Of a stretch of 64,000 nt of DNA, positions 46,647-57,942 are shown piece by piece. This DNA is from Pleurodeles waltl (lineage: Eukaryota; Chordata; Amphibia; Caudata; Salamandridae). The stretch is from assembly GCF_031143425.1 (NCBI RefSeq), contig NC_090440.1, positions 1,269,993,123-1,270,057,122 on the forward strand. Reading direction: 5' to 3'. Every line of letters begins with the position of its first letter. Within the stretch, counting starts at the first letter, position 1. The translations under genes were made by a program, and so were the position numbers. The notes beneath the pieces are model-generated. The model was not told the DNA's origin. It worked only from the letters and a program-made list of their open reading frames with translations, and made no database searches.

Positions 46647-49639
46647 TGTAGGAGGCTGGACTGGCTTGTAGTGAGTACCAAGGGGTACTTGCACCTTGCA
46701 CCAGCTCCAGTTATCCCTTATTAGTGTATAGGGTGTCTAGCAGCTTAGGCTGATAGATAATGGTAGCTTAGCAGAGCAGCTTAGGCTGAACTAGGAGACG
46801 TGTGAAGCTACTACAGTACCACTCAGTGTCATATGCACAATATCATAAGAAAACACAATACACAGTTATACTAAAAATAAAGGTACTTTATTTTTATGAC
46901 AATATGCCAAAGTATCTTAGAGTGTACCCTCAGTGAGAGGATAGGAAATATACACAAGATATATATACACAATAGCAAAAATATGCAGCATAGTCTTAGA
47001 AAACAGTGCAAACAATGTATAGTTACAATAGGATGCAATGGGGAAACATAGGGATAGGGGCAACACAAACCATATACTCCAAAAGTGGAATGCGAACCAC
47101 GAATGGACCCCAAACCTATGTGACCTTGTAGAGGGTCGCTGGGACTATTAGAAAATAGTGAGAGTTAGAAAAATAACCCTCCCCAAGACCCTGAAAAGTG
47201 AGTGCAAGGTGCACTAAAGTTCCCCTAAGGACAAAAGAGTCGTGTTAGAGGAATAATGCAGGAAAGACACAAACCAGCAATGCAACAACTGTGGATTTCC
47301 ACTCTAGGGTACCTGTGGAACAAGGGGACCAAGTCCAAAAGTCACAAGCAAGTCGGAGATGGGCAGATGCCCAGGAAATGCCAGCTGCGGGTGCAAAGAA
47401 GCTTCGACTGGACAGAAGAAGCTGAGGTTTCTGCAGGAACGAAAAGGTCTAGAGACTTCACCTTTGGTGGACGGATCCCTCTCGCCTTGGAGAGTCGTGC
47501 AGAAGTATTTTCCCGCCAGAAGGACGCCAACAAGCCTTGCTACACGCAAATTGTGCGTTTGACGTTTTTGGACGCTGCTGGGGCCCAGGAGGAACCAGGA
47601 GGTCGCAAATTGGACCTGAAGAGAGAGGGGACGTCGCGCAAGACAAAGAGCCCTCACTGAAGCAGGTAGCCCCCGGAGAAGTGCCAGAAACAGGCACTAC
47701 GAGGATGCGTGAAATGGTGCTCGCCGAAGTTGCACAAAGGGGTCCCACGTCGCCGGAGACCAACTTAGAAAGTCGTGCAATGCAGGTTAGAGTGCCGTGG
47801 ACCCAGGCTTGGATGTGCACAAAGGATTTCCGCCGGAAGTGCACAGGGGCCGGAGCAGCTGCAAAGTCGTGGTTCCCAGCAATGCAGCCCAGCGAGGTGA
47901 GGCAAGGACTTACCTCCACCAAACTTGGGCTGAAGAGTCACTGGACTGTGGGGGTCACTTGGACAGAGTCGCTGGATTCGAGGGACCTCGCTCGCCGTGC
48001 TAAGAGGAGACCCAAGGGACCGGTAATGCAGCTTTTTGGTGCCTGCGGTTGCAGGGGGAAGATTCCGTTGACCCACGGGAGATTTCTTCGGAGCTTCTGG
48101 TGCAGAGAGGAGGCAGGCTACCCCCACAGCATGCACAAGCAGGAAAACAGTCGAGAAGGCGGCAGGATCAGCGTTACAGAGTTGCAGTAGTCGTCTTTGC
48201 TACTATGTTGCTGGTTTGCAGGCTTCCAGCGCGGTCAGCGGTCGTTTCCTTATCAGAAGGTGAAGAGAGAGATGCAGAGGAACTCGGCTGAGCTCATGCA
48301 TTCGTTATCTAAAGTTTCCCCAGAGACAGAGACCCTAAATAGCCAGAAAAGAGGGTTTGGCTACCTAGGAGAGAGGATAGGCTAGCAACACCTGAAGGAG
48401 CCTATCACAAGGAGTCTCTGACATCACCTGGTGGCACTGGCCACTCAGAGCAGTCCAGTGTGCCAGCAGCACCTCTGTTTCCAAGATGGCAGAGGTCTGG
48501 AGCACACTGGAGGAGCTCTGGACACCTCCCAGGGGAGGTGCAGGTCAGGGGAGTGGTCACTCCCCTTTCCTTTGTCCAGTTTCGCGCCAGAGCAGGGGCT
48601 AAGGGGTCCCTGAACCGGTGTAGACTGGCTTATGCAGAATTGGGCACATCTGTGCCCAACAAAGCATTTCCAGAGGCTGGGGGAGGCTACTCCTCCCCTG
48701 CCTTCACACCATTTTCCAAAGGGAGAGGGTGTCACACTCTCTCAGAGGAAGTTCTTTGTTCTGCCATCCTGGGCCAGGCCTGGCTGGACCCTAGGAGGGC
48801 AGCTGCCTGTCTGAGGGGTTGGCAGCAGCAGCAGCTGCAGTGAAACCCCAGGAAGGGCAGTTTGGCAGTACCAGGGTCTGTGCTACAGACCACTGGGATC
48901 ATGGGATTATGCCAACTATGCCAGGATGGTATAGAGGGGGCAATTCCATGATCATAGACATGTTACATGGCCATATTCGGAGTTACCATGGTGAAGCTAC
49001 ATATAGGTAGTGACCTATATGTAGTGCACGCGTGTAATGGTGTCCCCGCACTCACAAAGTTCAGGGAATTGGCTCTGAACAATGTGGGGGCACCTTGGCT
49101 AGTGCCAGGGTGCCCTCACACTAAGTAACTTTGCACCTAACCTTTACCAGGTAAAGGTTAGACATATAGGTGACTTATAAGTTACTTAAGTGCAGTGTAA
49201 AATGGCTGTGAAATAACGTGGACGTTATTTCACTCAGGCTGTAGTGGCAGGCCTGTGTAAGAATTGTCAGAGCTCCCTATGGGTGGCAAAAGAAATTCTG
49301 CAGCCCATAGGGATCTCCTGGAACCCCAATACCCTGGGTACCTCAGTACCATATACTAGGGAATTATAAGGGTGTTACAGTAAGCCAATGTAAATTGGTA
49401 AAAATGGTCACTAGCCTGTCAGTGACAATTTGGAAAGAAATGAGAGAGCATAACCACTGAGGTTCTGATTAGCAGAGCCTCAGTGAGACAGTTAGTCACT
49501 ACACAGGTAACACATTCAGGCACACTTATGAGCACTGGGGCCCTGGGTTACCAGGGTCCCAGTGACACATACAACTAAAACAACATATATACAGTGAAAA
49601 ATGGGGGTAACATGCCAGGCAAGATGGTACTTTCCTACA
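46647..49639 (-). repeat. 5' LTR of the Gmr1-like element
   Basis: 2,993 bp, same ends as the partner LTR. It has the extra stretch at about 47,410-47,512 (starting GGACAGAAGAAGCTGAGG) that the 3' LTR lacks. The long LTR should hold the promoter, but no TATA box could be singled out with confidence. Confidence 0.95.
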
Positions 49640-49644
49640 CACCC
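49640..49644. repeat. 5 bp target site duplication, right
   Basis: CACCC, identical to 38,453-38,457. Confidence 0.85.
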
Positions 49645-49734
49645 CCCCGGTCCAAGCCCACTCCCCCACCTTCCAAGGGCAAACCGAAACCCCCTCCACC
49701 TTCCAAACGTAAATCTAAGCCCCCCCAGTCGTAA
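49645..49734 (+). pseudogene. H2 gene B: tail exon, last part
   Basis: Continues the frame cut at 38,457: a Lys/Pro-rich C-terminal end (SKGKPKPPPPSKRKSKPPQS) closing at TAA 49,732-49,734. The H3 copy ends in a comparable Pro-rich tail. Confidence 0.7.
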
Positions 49735-50563
49735 ATCCCCACCCCTGCCACCCCCGACCCTGTTCCCTGCTGTGCCTGGATGCCTCATTATTGCCCCTAT
49801 GAGGTGGAGTACCATAGCACTTGTGGGAGTCAAGTTGGGGTCATTGTGGCCCATCGGACTTATTTCCATATGGACTGGCCATTGGCCTTATAAGCACTTC
49901 TGTTGCTCAGTGAGCATAATAAAGGTTTATGTGTGGCCTGTGTTGTTTTAGGCACACTCTGGATCTGTGGTCTCTCCTTTCATTGTTTGCGGGTGTAGGG
50001 CACATGTATGTACTGTGGGCAGGCTGGATTAGCCTTGTGTCGGGTATGTTCCTCTTGCTGTGTGGTGTATGGCTTGTGCTGCTGTGAAGGGTTGTGGGAG
50101 CATTGCAGGGTGGGGTGGAGTGGTTGGGTATGTAACTGTGCCATTCCTTCCCATGTGTAGTAGGTTGTGGTACTTACCGTCATTGTCTTCGGCGGCGGTC
50201 TCAGTCGCTGGCATGATCTGCAACTCTCTCTCCATGCCTGCTTCGGCGTGTTGTGTGGGCCTCTAGTGAGTGTTTCCTTATATTTGTTTTGTTTCCACCT
50301 GGCTTTGCGTGGCGGTGCTTTCCGCCCCGGAACTGATGGCGGTCTAGTGCTTCATTATTTGATAGGCAGGTTGGGCCTTTCTGTCCGCCTGTGGGCGGGC
50401 TCTGCCGTCGTTGTCAGCACTCCTCTGCTGGTGGTGAGTGGTTTTCAGGATGCCTGTGTTTCAGTTGGTTCATTATTTGGCAGTTCGGACTGCACGTCTG
50501 TTGGTGGTTGTTGTTGCCACCGCCGGCGGTTCGGTTTTTACTGCCGTGTTCACAATGAGGGCC
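49735..50563 (+). other. H2 right-hand non-coding end
   Basis: 3' flank of gene B and the terminal region of H2. It matches the reverse complement of 52,374-53,310 in H3 (phrases such as ACTTGTGGGAGTCA and ACTGGCCATTGGC). It includes an AATAAAGG signal at about 49,918 and, near 50,185-50,205, GGCGGCGGTCTCAG. GC-rich, with CCGCC/GGCGG words increasing towards the terminus. Confidence 0.65.
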
Positions 50564-52370
50564 ATAATGCACTCTGCCTGCATGTATTAAAAACAAGGAG
50601 TTAGGTCGTCCGTGTGTGTGTATAAAGTCTAAGTGTATAATCAATGTGATGTTTGCAAACAGTGCTGAGACCGTTAATTGTCCGGACTGTTACCAGGCCT
50701 CCAGAAATTGCGCCAATAGTGTGCCCAGTGCTCGGGGTAGACCCTGTAAGAGTATATTCGAGGATAGAGGAATAGGTGTGCGTGTATCAAAGTGACATGT
50801 GCCAGTATGTTAGGGCCATATGTAGTAATAAAGGGATCCTGTGTGAGGCCTCTGTTCCCGGGCAGAGAAGTCTGTGTAACTGTCTGCTGTGCAACTGGTG
50901 GGATGTGAAGCCTGTTTCATATAAATTATGTCCAGCAAGCCAGTAGGGCAGCCATTGCAGCTGGCCCGTGATGCAATATGGTTTGAAATCTGGGGATCCC
51001 TTCCCCTCTCCAGCACCGGTAGTTGTAACTTTGGCAGGTCCACTCTGCAGTGGCCAGCCCCCCAAACCAATTCAATCAACAAAGTTTTCTGGTCTCTGAA
51101 CAATGAGGCTGGGATCACCGACGGTAAGTTAACAAAGAAGCATAGTAGCCTGGGAAGAAGAACCATGTTCGCCAGTGCCAATCTGCCTCCCTCCAAAAGG
51201 GGTAGCGTGGTCCAAAAGCTACTTTGGAGCCTTAGAGAGTTAATTGTCTGTGTAAGGTTTCTCTCCAACTCGTCTTGTGGGTCACGGTATATATGGATTC
51301 CCAGGTAGCAAAACGTACATGCTGCCACCGGGATTGAGATGTCTCCAAACTCCAGTGCCTCCACCTCCAGGTCAGTTGAGAATGCAAAGGCACAGGATTT
51401 ATCTGCATTAATGAAGAGGCCAGACAGCTGACCAAACCCAGACATTCTCCTTGCTACTTTTGACAAGTCTCTGCATAGGTCACTTTGATATAATATCATA
51501 TTGTCCACGTAGAGTGATGCATCCTGGGTCCTAACCTTCACTGGAATACCCAAAACTACCACCTCTGGAAACAACAGCTGCGTAATGGGTTTGATCGCCA
51601 ACACAAATAACAGAGGCAACAGAGGGCACCCCTGTTGTGTGCCTCAGGAAATCGTGTATGGTTCTGAGATACAGCTTTCAGTCTTTTCTCTTGTTGTGGG
51701 TTGGGAATATAAGTGCTGCACCCATTTTATATACTTCTCTGGTATACGGTGACAAGCTAGGGCAGTGAACATGAAGTCCCAGCCTAAAGTGTCAAACGCA
51801 TGATGGATATCTAGAGATAGACATCCAGCACAGGGACTGTGGTTGTGCGTATCATGCATTTTGTGGAATGGCGGCATATATTTAGGGAAGTATTTCACCA
51901 CTGTACAAAACCATCTTGGTCTGCATGTAGTAATTATGGTAGGTGAGGGAGTAACCGCTGCACTAAGACCTTACTCAATATTTTAAACTTGGTGTTCAGT
52001 AGAAATAATGACCTATAAGAAGACATCTCTAAAGGTGGCTTGCCCAGCCTTAACAGTGATGTAACTATAGCCTGTCTCATCATGGGGGTAAATAGTCAGC
52101 TAGAAGCGAGGGTAAGTATAATTTCTCCAGTTGTGGGGCCAATCTGCTTGTGTACGTAGAGTAAAACTCAATCGGGAGCCCGTATGAGCCAGGTGCTTTG
52201 TTGCGGGCCAATTCCTTAAATGCACCTCTAATCTCACTTGTGGATAGTCTAGGTAAACATATGCAACTCATGTAAGTGTCCAGTCTTTCAGCTGTCTGAG
52301 GAGCAAAAGCAACATAAAGGTTTGCATATAACTTATGAAAAGCAATCTTAATGTCTAGCTGCATAGAGAG
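50564..52370 (-). pseudogene. L1 piece 2: reverse transcriptase region
   Basis: Minus-strand frames at 52,400-52,080, 51,901-51,644 and 51,619-50,810 give consecutive L1-type RT blocks. KLYANLY...LPRLS...APGSYGLPIEFY comes first, then LSLDIHHAFDTLGWDFMF with the first catalytic Asp, GTQQGCPLLPLLFVLAIKPI, and the catalytic box, which here reads YVDN instead of [FY]ADD. Further on come GLFINADKS and the thumb region. Several stops are present. The lost Asp alone would disable it. The left end joins the C-terminal piece at 30,630 and the right end joins the endonuclease piece at 60,047. Confidence 0.85.
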
Positions 52371-52373
52371 TAT

Positions 52374-53311
52374 GGGGGTCATTACAACCCTGGCGGTCAA
52401 AGACCGCCAGGGCTGTTTTGGCGCTTACACCGCCAACAGGCTGGTGGTGCAATCCTGGGTATTTTGACCACGGCAGAAGCCGGGGCCAGCGGTTTCCCGC
52501 CACATTTGCCTGGCGGTCAGATCTTGGCCCTCGTTATGACGCCGTCGCCAGTGGCGGTAGAAACCGCCAACAGAGGAGTGGGCCGGACCGCCAAATAATG
52601 AACCAAACGAAAGACAGGCATCCCGCAAACCACTTACCGCCAGCAGAGGAGTGTCGACGACGATGGCAGAGTCCCCCCACAGGCCGACGGAAAGGCCCAC
52701 CCTGCCCATCCAATAATTAACCACCAGTCCGCTGCCAGTTGCGGGCGGGAACCAGTGTCACGCAAAGCCAGGCGGAAATGAACCAAATATAAGGAAATAC
52801 TCACCGGAGGCCCACACAATGCGCCGAAGCAGACATGGATAGAGAGCTGCAGATCATGTCAGCCCTGCTCCTTGCCATATACCTCCACAACCGAGACCCT
52901 CGATGAAGACGACGACGGTAAGTACTGCAACCTACTGAACATGGGAAGAAAGGGCACAGTCACATACCCACCCACCCTGCTACGCTCCCCAACCCTTCAC
53001 AGCAGCACACATCATACACCCCACAGCAAGAGGTACTTACCCAACACAAGGCTAATCCAACTTGAATATAGCACATACAAATGCCCCACACCCATTAACA
53101 ATGAAACAAAAGACCAGGGTTCAATGGCGTGCTACCGAAACACAGGTGACACAGAAACCTTAATGTGAAGCTCACAGAGCAAAACAGTCCAAACAGTGCC
53201 AATGGCCAGTCCGTATGGCTACAATTGCCATGGGCCAAAGCGGACCCAACCTGACTCCCACAAGTGCATAGTACTCCACCTAATGGGGCAACATATGGGC
53301 ATCCAGGCACC
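52374..53311. other. H3 left terminal region, non-coding
   Basis: GC-rich terminal region packed with CCGCC/GGCGG words (52,390-52,760) that could serve as subterminal binding sites. It is followed by sequence matching the right-hand end of H2. The short frames across it are mutual shadows. Confidence 0.6.
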
Positions 53312-55752
53312 TCACTGAACGGGGGCAGGGGGTGGTGGGGGTGGGGATTTTGCAATGGGGGTTGGCCTTGGACTTTTGTTTGGAAGGTGGAGGGGTGGGT
53401 TTGTCCTTTGAAGGGGGTGGGGGCTGTTTAGATCGGGTGGAGCTAGATGGACTCGGCTCAGTCCTGGAATTTATTTTTATCTGGGGTAAGGGGCACGGGA
53501 ATGTGAAGGGCAGACAGGGGTGGTCTGTGATGTGGAAGGAGTGGAAAGGTCAAGGGGGTGAGCACATTTGGGGACAAGATGGGCTGGGCCAGTGGGTTGG
53601 AAGAGATCAGCACGGGAGAGGAAAAGTTTCTTCGGAGCAATTGGGGTGGTCCTGGATGAGGGCGTGGGAGTGAAGGCAGAGGGTGTGGATGTATGTGGTG
53701 CAGGAGTGCATGTAGTGGGTGCAGGTGACTGGACAGTATGCTGTGGTGTGGTGGATGTCTGATGGGTGGGTGTCTTGGTGTGTTTGTGTGTTTTGGGAGG
53801 AGGGGGGTGGACACAGTGAGAGAAGTCAGACAGCTAGTGTGGATGCATGTTTTGAGGGTATCTGCAAGTCTTGTGAGTTTGCTGCATGTGTCAAGTTGTG
53901 GTGAGTGCAGGTGTGGTGTATGAGTGCTATTGTGGTGAGTGCAGGAAGAGGAGCAGCAACAGTGACTGAAGGTGCAGTGCATGAGGGTGTGGGTGTAGAG
54001 GGGACAGACAGGGAGGCGGAAGAAGTGGGCACACTGGGGGAAGTGGCTGTTGTTGTGTGTGCATATAGCTGTGTGAATGCTTTTGGTGGGAGGTGTGATG
54101 CTTGTGTTTCTTGTGTGTTTCTTGTGTGTTGATGTGCTTGACTGCGTGTCTGAATGTATGCCTTGGACGGGTGAAGGGAGTGGGGTGCTGGAAGCGGTAG
54201 AGGAGGTTGGAGGGGGGACGGAATGGACAGGGAATCTGGCTGCCATCCGAGCAGAGGCCAGAGCCTGAAAAGATCTCTGTAGGGCAGACATGGCACTGTG
54301 AATGCCATCCAGATAGGCATTTGTCTGACGCACCTCTGATGCTAGCCCCTGGATGGCATTGATGATGGTTGTCTGCCCTACAGAGATGGTACTCAGGTGG
54401 TAAATAGCCTCCTCTGTGAGGACAGCAGGGCTGACTGGGACAGGGGAGGAGGTGCCTGGGCTGAAGGAGATGCCCACCTTTCTGGGTGGGAGGGCACGGG
54501 CAACTCGGTGGGGAGCAGAAGGGAGGGTGGTGATGGAATGGGGGTGGCAGAAGATGTCACAGTAGTGGTGTGGGCACTAGGGTCTGCCACCGCCGGGGAG
54601 CCCCCATCGGAGGAGGTCTCGGAGTCACTATCTCCTGTGGTAGTTGCCTCCCCCATGGAACTCCCCTCGCCCTCCCCCACACTGGTCCCCGGGCGTCGGT
54701 TGTCTCTGCCTCTGAGCATCTATGGGCCGATGTCTCCCCACTTTCCGGTGCCTCAGCTCCTTCGCAAGAAGTTGATGCTGTACCAAACCAACACAAGACA
54801 ACAGGGATGGGGATCCAAAACAGGAGAGACACTTGTAAATAGCTGAATGGGGGTACATAATGGCCATACATACACCCACCCAGAAGACACACCCATCAGG
54901 CAGCACCGTTCACTATGCCCATGGCCATGCCCCTGAATACTGACCAGAGTACTGCTCTACACCCATACTCTGGAATACCTAAGGAGGCTAAGTATGGGAG
55001 ACCTGACAAAGACACCCCTACACCCTTTGGGGACCATAAGGTAGATGGACACCAGTCAAAGTCCCTGCCTCTAAGCAGCATGAACCCTAATGCACACCCA
55101 GACATCCTTCCAGACTGAAGTATGTGAAATGAGTACTCACCCCCTTGTGACTGCTGTGCAGCCTTCGAGCGCCCATCCAGGTCTGGGTACGCCACCACCA
55201 GGATCCGTCGCATGAGGGGGGTCAGTGCCCGATGGGCACCCCTTCCACGTTGGGAGGACTTCCCCAGCTGGGCTTCACTGATCTTACGAACCCAGCGCCA
55301 CAGGTCCTCCCACCTGTTTCTACAGTGGGTGCTCAGCCGGTTGTAGACCCCCAATGTCCGCACCTCCTTGGCTATGGCATGCCAATGTGCCCTCTTCTGG
55401 TGGGCGCTGACCTAAAAGGGCGACACAGAAATGGAACACAGAGGTCAGGCACTTGCACAATAGGAACAGCTGGCTGATCGTCCACTATGGGATGGACAGT
55501 ACTGTCAGACATAAAGGACACATGCACGCAGCATGCCATGCACCATGGCCCATGCAGGCTCAGAGGTGCACACATATGTCCAATCAACACCATCCAATAC
55601 ACACACACAGTGCCCCCAAAATCCAGACTCACCTGTACCTCCAGCCGTACGTACAGTTTTGCGTACAGGGGCAGGACCCCGTCCACTAGCTTCTCCAGTT
55701 CCTCCTGGGTGAAGGCTGGGGCCCCTTCCCCTGTAACACAAGGCACATCCAT
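53312..55752 (-). pseudogene. H3 gene B: trihelix-like protein, three exons
   Basis: Exon 1 (55,752-55,633) reads APAFTQEELEKLVDGVLPLYAKLY. Exon 2 (55,411-55,141) holds the core with evenly spaced Trp residues, AKEVRTLGVYNRLSTHC then RNRWEDLWRWVRKISEAQLG, and RILVVAY and KAAQQSQGG. The acceptor and GTGAGT donors are intact. Exon 3 (from 54,777 to the stop at 53,312) is a Ser/Thr/Pro-rich region with an amphipathic helix (EEAIYHLSTISVGQTTIINAI), a His/Thr-rich tail and a Pro-rich end. Its frame changes at least twice (near 54,700 and 54,450), so the gene is probably broken. The fold resembles Myb/trihelix domains of Harbinger accessory proteins; the function is inferred. Confidence 0.7.
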
Positions 55753-56295
55753 AGCCAGAGGCAGGCCACAGCAGTATACACAGTGGAGTATCTGTCCGCA
55801 CAAGATCAGGGAGTCAAGTGATTAAACAATGATGAATGCACGTACGTTCTGCGGGGGTGTGCACCGTCACCGCCGGCTGCGATCATGATACGCCAGGATT
55901 CCCCATTGGCATCCATGTAAACCAATGAGGGTGCGAACAGCGGTAAACACCGCCTTATGCTATGACGTCAACCACTAGCAGTATGAGGTCACTTCCACAA
56001 AGAAAGGTCAGAATTACAGTGGGCAGACATTTTGCCATGACCTACACATCTAAAATAAATTACTTGTCACAATGTAGTCCCTACTAGCCACATGAAGCAC
56101 CTAGGCCACTGTCCATTCAGTATTGTAGCACACATGAAATACTCTGTTCCCTCCTTGTGATATGCATGTATATCTGTCAGGTAGCAGTTATTGTAGAGAC
56201 ACTACAATGAACAATGCAGTGCACAAATGATGACAAGTGTGCCTATGTATGTGTCTTCATCACACCTTTTTGAAACCCCTCGTAGGTACTGACCC
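55753..56295. other. H3 spacer between genes B and C
   Basis: Shared 5' region of divergent genes B (-) and C (+), homologous to 34,364-34,847. Contains GCGGTAAACACCGC (55,938-55,951), a short palindrome-like word present in similar form in H2 (near 34,650). No gene seen. Confidence 0.45.
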
Positions 56296-56319
56296 TTGTG
56301 GCGAGGAAGGGCACCATTG

Positions 56320-57465
56320 ATGTACAGACCACTTGTGGATCTGAGGAGCATGGTGGAGCGTCAGATCATAAAAACTTATAGACTCACACGTGCAACAATT
56401 CAGGAACTTTGTGCATTACTGGATCCTGCACTAACTCTGGGAAATCGTAATCAGCATGCCATCCCAACTGAAGTGCAGGTGCTCTTCGCACTCCATTTCC
56501 TGGCCATGGGCTCATTTCAAGTGACAGTGGTCATGGGTGCTGGATTTTCACAGCCAATGTTCAGCATGGTACTGCCAAGATTTCTGAATCCATTTGTACG
56601 ACATCTGCTGTCCTATGTGAGGTTTCCCCAAATTACTGACCTCCCTGCCATCAAGTCTGAATTCTATGCCTTTGCCAACATATCCCATGTTAAAGGTGCC
56701 ATCAATGGCACCCACATACCAAATATAACCCCAATAGTGAGTGAACAGGAGTACAGAAATAGAAAGAACTTGGGCCTGACATTGGGGTTTGTAATAAATA
56801 CTGTCAGTGTGCTCAGTCATATGGTTGGTAATGATAGGTGAAACATGGCCCATTTCTGCATGGTACAGGCTGAAATTATATGCATTTCCTCACATGTGAA
56901 TGCCATGTTCCCAGGTTCAGTCCATGATTCCTTTGTGTTGAGGAACAGTAGTGTGCCACAGAAGATGGAACAACTCCAAGAGGACAGAGGGTGGATCATA
57001 GGTAAGTGTGCCTGTCAAGAACTGACACATTGAAGAGAACCAGTCTGTCTGACTAAGGGACATAACAATGACGACTCTGTATTGCATCATTTTCTAGGTG
57101 ATTCTGGCTATCCAAACGTGCGTTGGCTCCTGACACCAGTGAGGAATCCCAGGACGGATACAGTGAGGAATTACAATGAAGCCCATGGTCGTACTAGGAG
57201 GGTGATAGAGCGAACTATAGGTCTCCTGAAGGCTAGATTTCGTTGTCTACATATCTCTGGGGGTTCCCTGACCAATGGGCCTGATAAGGTGTGTAGAATA
57301 GTGGTGGCCTGCTGCATGCTGCACAACGTGGCAGTGAGACATTCTCTCCCCCTCTTGGAGGTGGAGGGTGCAGTAGGTCAGAGAGGTGTGGAGAGTGATG
57401 GTGATGATGAGGAAGGGGAAGATGTCAATTCCAGGAGCCAACTGATACAACTCTACTTCCAGTAA
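56320..57465 (+). pseudogene. H3 gene C: transposase, N for first D, with insertion
   Basis: First in-frame ATG at 56,320 (MYRPLVDL). Helix-turn-helix region: YRLTRATIQELCALL and PTEVQVLFALHFLAMGSFQ. The first catalytic position reads GAINGTHI (Asn for Asp). After EYRNRKN a stretch from 56,768 replaces the expected residues and brings a stop at 56,839. Coding similarity resumes with SSHVNAMFPGSVHDSF (second Asp) up to a G/GTAAGT donor at 57,001. Exon 2 (57,098-57,465) is clean: IIG-DSGYPNVRWLLTP, RRVIERTIGLLKARF (catalytic Glu), CMLHNVAVRHSLPLLE. The copy cannot be active as it stands. Confidence 0.85.
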
Positions 57466-57610
57466 ATGTGTGGGACTTGGGCCTGACATTGGGGTTTGTA
57501 ATAAATACTGTCAGCGTGCTCAGTCATATGGGGGTTGGGGGGTTGGTAATGATAGGTGAAACATGGCCCATTTCTGCATGGTACAGGCTGAAATTATATG
57601 CATTTCCTCA
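56768..57610 (+). repeat. Direct repeat pair inside and after the H3 transposase
   Basis: 56,768-56,892 and 57,475-57,610 are nearly identical (ACTTGGGCCTGACATTGGGG ... TGCATTTCCTCA). The second has about 11 extra bases (GGGGTTGGGG-type insertion near 57,532). The first lies in the coding exon, the second just after the stop. Confidence 0.9.
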
Positions 57611-57942
57611 TTGACACCATTTAGGCACAGAAGATTCCCTTCATGCACAGATTTGACAATAAAGTAGTTCTCTGCCAGTTGCATCCATACTTCACTTTGT
57701 TCATAATTAAATACAGGGGACAGTGTTACAGGTGTGATATGTGTTTTATTGGTTGAAATGAGTGAATAGTGCTATTTACAGTGATGGCAAGTCGTAAGGG
57801 GGGGTGTCCTCAAGACCAACATGGTGGCAGCCTTGTTGGTAGTATTGATAGGTCCATCTTGTCTTACAGTAGTTCATATTGCCTCTTGGCAATGAGTGGT
57901 TGGTGATTGGGTGGGATTATTGCTGTGCATATTGTTGCTGAG

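Larger units (their letters stand above)
38458..49639 (-). mobile_element. Complete Gmr1-like Ty3/gypsy retrotransposon
   Basis: An 11,182 bp element on the minus strand: 5' LTR 46,647-49,639, one Gag-Pol frame 46,377-41,380, a G-rich polypurine tract by the 3' LTR, and 3' LTR 38,458-41,347. It is flanked by CACCC on both sides. The LTR ends are TGTAGG...CCTACA. The two LTRs differ by one 103 bp length difference, a 4 bp gap and a few substitutions, so insertion was recent. The pol order is protease, integrase, reverse transcriptase, RNase H, the hallmark of the Gmr1 clade. The element split the tail exon of H2 gene B. Confidence 0.95.
30631..50563. mobile_element. H2: decayed PIF/Harbinger split by gypsy insertions
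   Basis: Left end reads (TC)TCATTCTGAACACGGTGG and the right end, in reverse complement, GGCCCTCATTGTGAACACGG, matching each other and the ends of H3 and H4. Contents in order: gene A (+), gene C (-), gene B (+), a layout shared with H3. All genes are damaged. Two gypsy insertions interrupt gene B: a rearranged fragment (35,700-37,796) and the intact Gmr1-like element (38,458-49,639). Without them the transposon would be about 6.7 kb. Flanking target triplets are no longer identical (TAT or AGA at the left, ATA at the right). Confidence 0.8.
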
